From NCBI GenBank assembly GCA_910577215.1, contig CAJTMQ010000036.1, forward strand, positions 1 to 16,655: a stretch of DNA of 16,655 bases, read 5' to 3'. The notes beneath the pieces were generated by a model. The model had not been told where the DNA came from, did not search any database, and worked only from the letters and a program-made list of their open reading frames with translations. How positions within the stretch are numbered: the stretch's first letter is position 1; each line of letters starts with the position of its first letter. The position numbers and the translations under genes were made by a program. This document shows positions 13,459-16,655 of the stretch, piece after piece. Origin of the DNA: an uncultured Eubacterium sp. (GTDB lineage: Bacteria > Bacillota > Clostridia > Oscillospirales > Acutalibacteraceae).

Positions 13459-15081
13459 TTATTTTAAAACAACAGTAACAACTGATTGAGAAGGAACATT
13501 TACCGTGTTTTCATTTATTTCTGTTTTTTCAATGTTTCTTGTTTCATCGGTGGTGTAAACATCAAGATTGTTATAGCTTATATGATTCAGATTTGTTGTT
13601 GAATCATTTTCCGATGCATTTACATAAACAATAACCGTACTGCCGTCCGTATTTTTAAAAGCACAGCTTGAAAGATTTTCTGTTCCCGATGTGCAGGCAA
13701 TTCTTACGGCACCCTCATTTATAAACTTGGAAAAATTACCGAGGCACCATAATCGTTTTGATGTCTGAATATCCGAATGGTCTTCTTCATTAAGATAAAC
13801 AAGTCCGTCCGTATAAACTCCGAAAGAGCAGGCAGTCCACCAGTCCCATTCCCTGGCATTCAGAATTGTAAGGTCATCAACAATAACCTTTGCCATTGCA
13901 ACACCGTATTCAATGCTCATACCGTTTGTGCCGCCCTCAGAGGCTGCGATTAAATTATAAACACCGGTGTTTTCATCATTAGTCATCTGGCAGTATTCGG
14001 TGCATACAACATCATAGTTTGAATACTTTTCCGAAAGAAATTCGGCCGCTTTTATTTTTGTTTCTGTATCTGACCAATAAGAATGCATACTTATTGTATC
14101 AAAGTAATTTCGCAAAGCTAAGTTCCTGAAAACGTATTTAGGGCCCTTTCCGAGTATACAGTCTATATAAGCGGCAGCCGTAGAGCCTTCACCCTCGGCT
14201 GCTCCCGATTCAAACATTGAAACCTTGCAGCCCTTTGCATCAACCTCGCTGTTTTTGAATCTCTTAACTATGGTGTTAAGCAGGGATGCCGCCTGCTGCT
14301 TTGTATAATAGCAGCCCTCCTGATTCATAGAGCAGCTTCCGTCATCATTATACCATGCACTCCATGCATACTGCGGCTCATTAATCGGTGAAATGTCCGT
14401 AACCTTATATCCCTGATTTAAAAAGTAATCTGCGGTATTATAGCAATAATCTGCAAATGCTTCATAGTTGGCTTTATCAAGATTGCTTTCCCATGGATCA
14501 TTATCTTTTTTTGCAGAACCATATGCTTTTCCGTTTTTAGTAAGCAAAACAGGAGCACTGTTGCAGAAGAGTGTAACTCTTAAATCATCACCTGCAAGCT
14601 CTTTTGCCTGTGCAAGGGCATTTTGTGCATTGGCATCGGCAGTGAAATCATATGTACCGTCTGCGTTAAGGAAGCATTCTGTTCGGCTTCTTTCAACATA
14701 TATATTTTCATCACCCACAGAGCCGGCACCAAGGTTGTATCTGTAAATATTAAGACCGATTCCGTCTTCTTTACTGTATAAAAGAGAGAGAATCTCCTTG
14801 CTGTTTTCCCAGCCGCCTGCATTTTTGCTCCACCAGCAGGCAGAAGCACCAAAACCGTTCATTGTCTGGTATGTTGCAGTTTCATCAATTACAGTTGCTC
14901 CTGCCGTGTTTTCCGAGGAAATGTTTGCTTCGGCTTCATTTACAGCTGCACTTTCAGGATAAACTCTTTTCCCCTCTATTCCGACAACTCCGAAAAGTAT
15001 GTATATTCCTGAAGCAATTATAATTGCAAGTATAATTCCTGATATAATCAAAATGACGGTTCCTTTAACTGTTTTATTCAT
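13459..15081 (-). CDS. Membrane-anchored GH30 glycoside hydrolase (possible endo-beta-1,6-galactanase type)
   Basis: A 540-residue enzyme. Residues 1-6 are basic and about 7-31 form one hydrophobic helix without an obvious cleavage site, so it is probably tethered with the catalytic domain outside. The GH30 barrel starts near 65: GFGASACWW at 76-84, RYNLGAG at 114-120, acid/base Glu235 in SPINEPQ, SMHSYW at 331-336, nucleophile Glu362 in CTEYCQM, and EWDWW at 411-415. The C-terminal 90 residues form the beta-sandwich usual for GH30. The GFG-SACWW and RYNLGAG pattern resembles subfamily 5 (beta-1,6-galactanases) more than glucosylceramidases; this is a judgement by eye. AAGGAT supports the start. 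It lies 19 bases after the polymerase-like gene, in one operon, suggesting action on a surface glycan. Confidence 0.82.
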   Translation of the reverse strand: MNKTVKGTVILIISGIILAIIIASGIYILFGVVGIEGKRVYPESAAVNEAEANISSENTAGATVIDETATYQTMNGFGASACWWSKNAGGWENSKEILSLLYSKEDGIGLNIYRYNLGAGSVGDENIYVERSRTECFLNADGTYDFTADANAQNALAQAKELAGDDLRVTLFCNSAPVLLTKNGKAYGSAKKDNDPWESNLDKANYEAFADYCYNTADYFLNQGYKVTDISPINEPQYAWSAWYNDDGSCSMNQEGCYYTKQQAASLLNTIVKRFKNSEVDAKGCKVSMFESGAAEGEGSTAAAYIDCILGKGPKYVFRNLALRNYFDTISMHSYWSDTETKIKAAEFLSEKYSNYDVVCTEYCQMTNDENTGVYNLIAASEGGTNGMSIEYGVAMAKVIVDDLTILNAREWDWWTACSFGVYTDGLVYLNEEDHSDIQTSKRLWCLGNFSKFINEGAVRIACTSGTENLSSCAFKNTDGSTVIVYVNASENDSTTNLNHISYNNLDVYTTDETRNIEKTEINENTVNVPSQSVVTVVLK

Positions 15082-15100
15082 ATGTTTTATCCTTTGCCGC

Positions 15101-16546
15101 TTATTTTAATTCAACCATTTCCTTAAAGGTTTTTGATGTTGCCTTAACAAGATCATCCGTTGATTTTATCAGTGTTTTTTCATAGCATTGGCTAATTGAC
15201 TGAGAAAGACCTAAAATAATCATAAACAGAATGATTTGTTTCGGAGAATTGAATATGTAATCACTTAATCCGAAGAACAGAAGCAGCATAAGACTTGTGA
15301 ACACACAGAAAACCAAATCAAATTTTTTGCCATTGTTTGCATTGATTTCAAGCAGCTTTCCGAAAGCACACAAAATGATTACAGCTAAAAGCACCAATCC
15401 GATAATACCAAGCTCTGCCCATATTTCAAAAACAAAGTTATGTGCGTGCGGTTTGTTAAGTTCGTATGATTCAAGAAGAAATACGCCTGTACTTTCGCAG
15501 CCGAAGCCAAGACCTCTGATAAACACATGAACATTACTTGTGATATAATCCCAAACGCTTTTCCATATTTCGATATGCGTTTCGGAGGAGCGTTTTGCGG
15601 CAATATAGTTCGGGCTGCTTGTGTAGTCGGGAATTGCCGTATTTCCTGCAACAACATCAGGCACAACAGTTGTTATTTTTCTGTTTTCGTTTGTAAATAT
15701 GATTCCGTATCTTGTAAGGATGGACGGAACTATTATTCCTACAGTCGGAATAAAAATTGTTAGAAGCTCCTTCGCATGGCGTTTTGCCAGAACAATAAAC
15801 ATAAAAATCCATCCGACAAGAGCTATTACACAGCCTGCTCTTGTAAGTGTTGAGCTGATTCCTGCACTGATAAGCAAATTCATCAGGAAATAGAAAAATT
15901 TTTGCTTTGGATTTTTTGCATTTAAAAACAAATAGATTGAAATAGGATAGGCAACCACCATATATGTTGCAAGAAGGTTAGGGTTTGAATAAAAGCCGCT
16001 TGCCCGGTCAGAAAAAGTATTTGTTTTTATATTGAATGGAAGCCATGTATAAACAATTTCATCGAGCCTCTTGTAAAACGGAGTAACAAGCACAAATTTT
16101 TCGCTGATATATCCGAATTTATTAAGAAGCCGTGTGCATATCTGAATTGTTCCCGTAAGTCCGTTCAGTGCGGCACTCAGCGTTATCATCTTAAATATTT
16201 TATCAATCTTTTCTCTTGTGTTTGCAAGATTATAAATCATAACCTGCACAAGAAACATTCCCCACCATAAACCGGCAGAGCCAAGTGTATCAAGCTTGTT
16301 ATCGGACCATAAGGCACTTACAAGTGCCAAACTCATAAAGGCAATTTCAAGCTTGCCGAGCGTTCCTACCTTGGCTTTTCTTCCTTCTCTTGTCCATTGG
16401 CGTTTAAACACGATAAAACCGAAAAACAGTATAAACGGACTTATATACTCGGGAAGTACAGGAAATAAAAATATAGTGGCAATAAGCCAGTACCAACCCG
16501 GATTGCTTTTGTATTTAACCTTAAGGGCATGAATCTTTTCTGCCAT
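15101..16546 (-). CDS. O-antigen ligase/polymerase-like membrane protein (Wzy_C domain)
   Basis: A 481-residue protein with about 11-12 hydrophobic helices. The Wzy_C signature is clear: ASGFYSNPNLLATYMV around 183-198, SSTLTRAG at 231-238, a large outer loop (about 285-345) with HIEIWKSVWDYI, and the conserved PHAHNFVFEIWAELGIIGL block at 366-384 with His367, His369 and Asn370. Family members join or polymerise lipid-linked glycans at the outer face of the membrane. In a Gram-positive this suggests polymerising an exopolysaccharide or attaching a glycan. The start has GAGGG upstream and a good promoter. The window ends 109 bases upstream without other glycan genes. Ligase and polymerase roles cannot be told apart by sequence. 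Confidence 0.8.
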   Translation of the reverse strand: MAEKIHALKVKYKSNPGWYWLIATIFLFPVLPEYISPFILFFGFIVFKRQWTREGRKAKVGTLGKLEIAFMSLALVSALWSDNKLDTLGSAGLWWGMFLVQVMIYNLANTREKIDKIFKMITLSAALNGLTGTIQICTRLLNKFGYISEKFVLVTPFYKRLDEIVYTWLPFNIKTNTFSDRASGFYSNPNLLATYMVVAYPISIYLFLNAKNPKQKFFYFLMNLLISAGISSTLTRAGCVIALVGWIFMFIVLAKRHAKELLTIFIPTVGIIVPSILTRYGIIFTNENRKITTVVPDVVAGNTAIPDYTSSPNYIAAKRSSETHIEIWKSVWDYITSNVHVFIRGLGFGCESTGVFLLESYELNKPHAHNFVFEIWAELGIIGLVLLAVIILCAFGKLLEINANNGKKFDLVFCVFTSLMLLLFFGLSDYIFNSPKQIILFMIILGLSQSISQCYEKTLIKSTDDLVKATSKTFKEMVELK

Positions 16547-16574
16547 AATATATCCCTCACTTATTCACTAAATC

Positions 16575-16603
16575 ATAATACTACAAATGATTTTTGTTTT
16601 CAA
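16575..16603 (-). promoter_or_regulatory. Predicted promoter of the polymerase-like/GH30 operon
   Basis: On the minus strand, TTGAAA (16603-16598) and TATTAT (16580-16575) with a 17-base spacer, about 28 bases before the start codon. No promoter is apparent in the 19-base gap between the two genes, so both are likely served by this one. Confidence 0.6.
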
Positions 16604-16655
16604 TAGTGTTATATAATAATATTCTGTATATTAATAATTCTTTAAAAAACAGTTT

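Noticed and set aside
1..16655. CRISPR array, tRNA, rRNA, insertion sequence or prophage
   Set aside because: No regularly spaced repeats, no cloverleaf or rRNA-like stretches, and no transposase, integrase or phage protein among the reading frames.

Overview
The window is AT-rich, has strong AGGAGG-type ribosome binding sites and short intergenic gaps, and carries clostridial-looking families: a FeoB core with a PCNGRFP motif, GPH symporters, an ECF S component without its own ATPase, and a TatD-associated radical SAM protein. Together these suggest a low-GC, probably gut-dwelling Clostridia member. That placement is inference; there is no rRNA or other phylogenetic marker here. I see no tRNA, rRNA, CRISPR array, IS element or prophage gene.

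Layout. (1) 1-1552, minus: a single-gene unit for a CoA-acylating (methyl)malonate-semialdehyde dehydrogenase with its own promoter and terminator. (2) 1684-3937, plus: feoA-feoB ferrous iron uptake, start and stop codons overlapping, ending in a terminator. (3) 4011-7332, plus: two GPH-type sugar:cation symporter genes, each with its own promoter; the first has an unusual structured leader. (4) 7418-9901: a possible gene remnant, then (minus) a GH127 beta-L-arabinofuranosidase under a promoter with a palindromic operator candidate, preceded by a small two-helix membrane protein. (5) 9953-13452: a vitamin B6 salvage locus. A MocR/PdxR-type regulator is divergent from pyridoxal/pyridoxamine kinase and an overlapping ECF S component, followed by a TatD-associated radical SAM gene whose leader repeats the structure seen in front of the first symporter. 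(6) 13459-16603, minus: an O-antigen ligase/polymerase-like membrane protein followed after 19 bases by a membrane-anchored GH30 glycosidase.

How they may work together. The symporters and GH127 fit import and intracellular trimming of arabinose-containing plant oligosaccharides. The kinase and S component fit uptake and phosphorylation of B6 vitamers under a PLP-type regulator. The polymerase-like protein and anchored GH30 fit synthesis and trimming of a surface glycan.

Most notable is a pair of pseudoknotted leader elements (4078-4158 and 12697-12790). They share sequence blocks and the same architecture, and both lie directly upstream of a start codon although the genes are unrelated. Their pseudoknot strand abuts the putative ribosome binding site, so they look like a riboswitch-like RNA I cannot assign to a known class. 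Second, the PdxR-like regulator has Ser where the PLP-binding Lys of this family normally sits.
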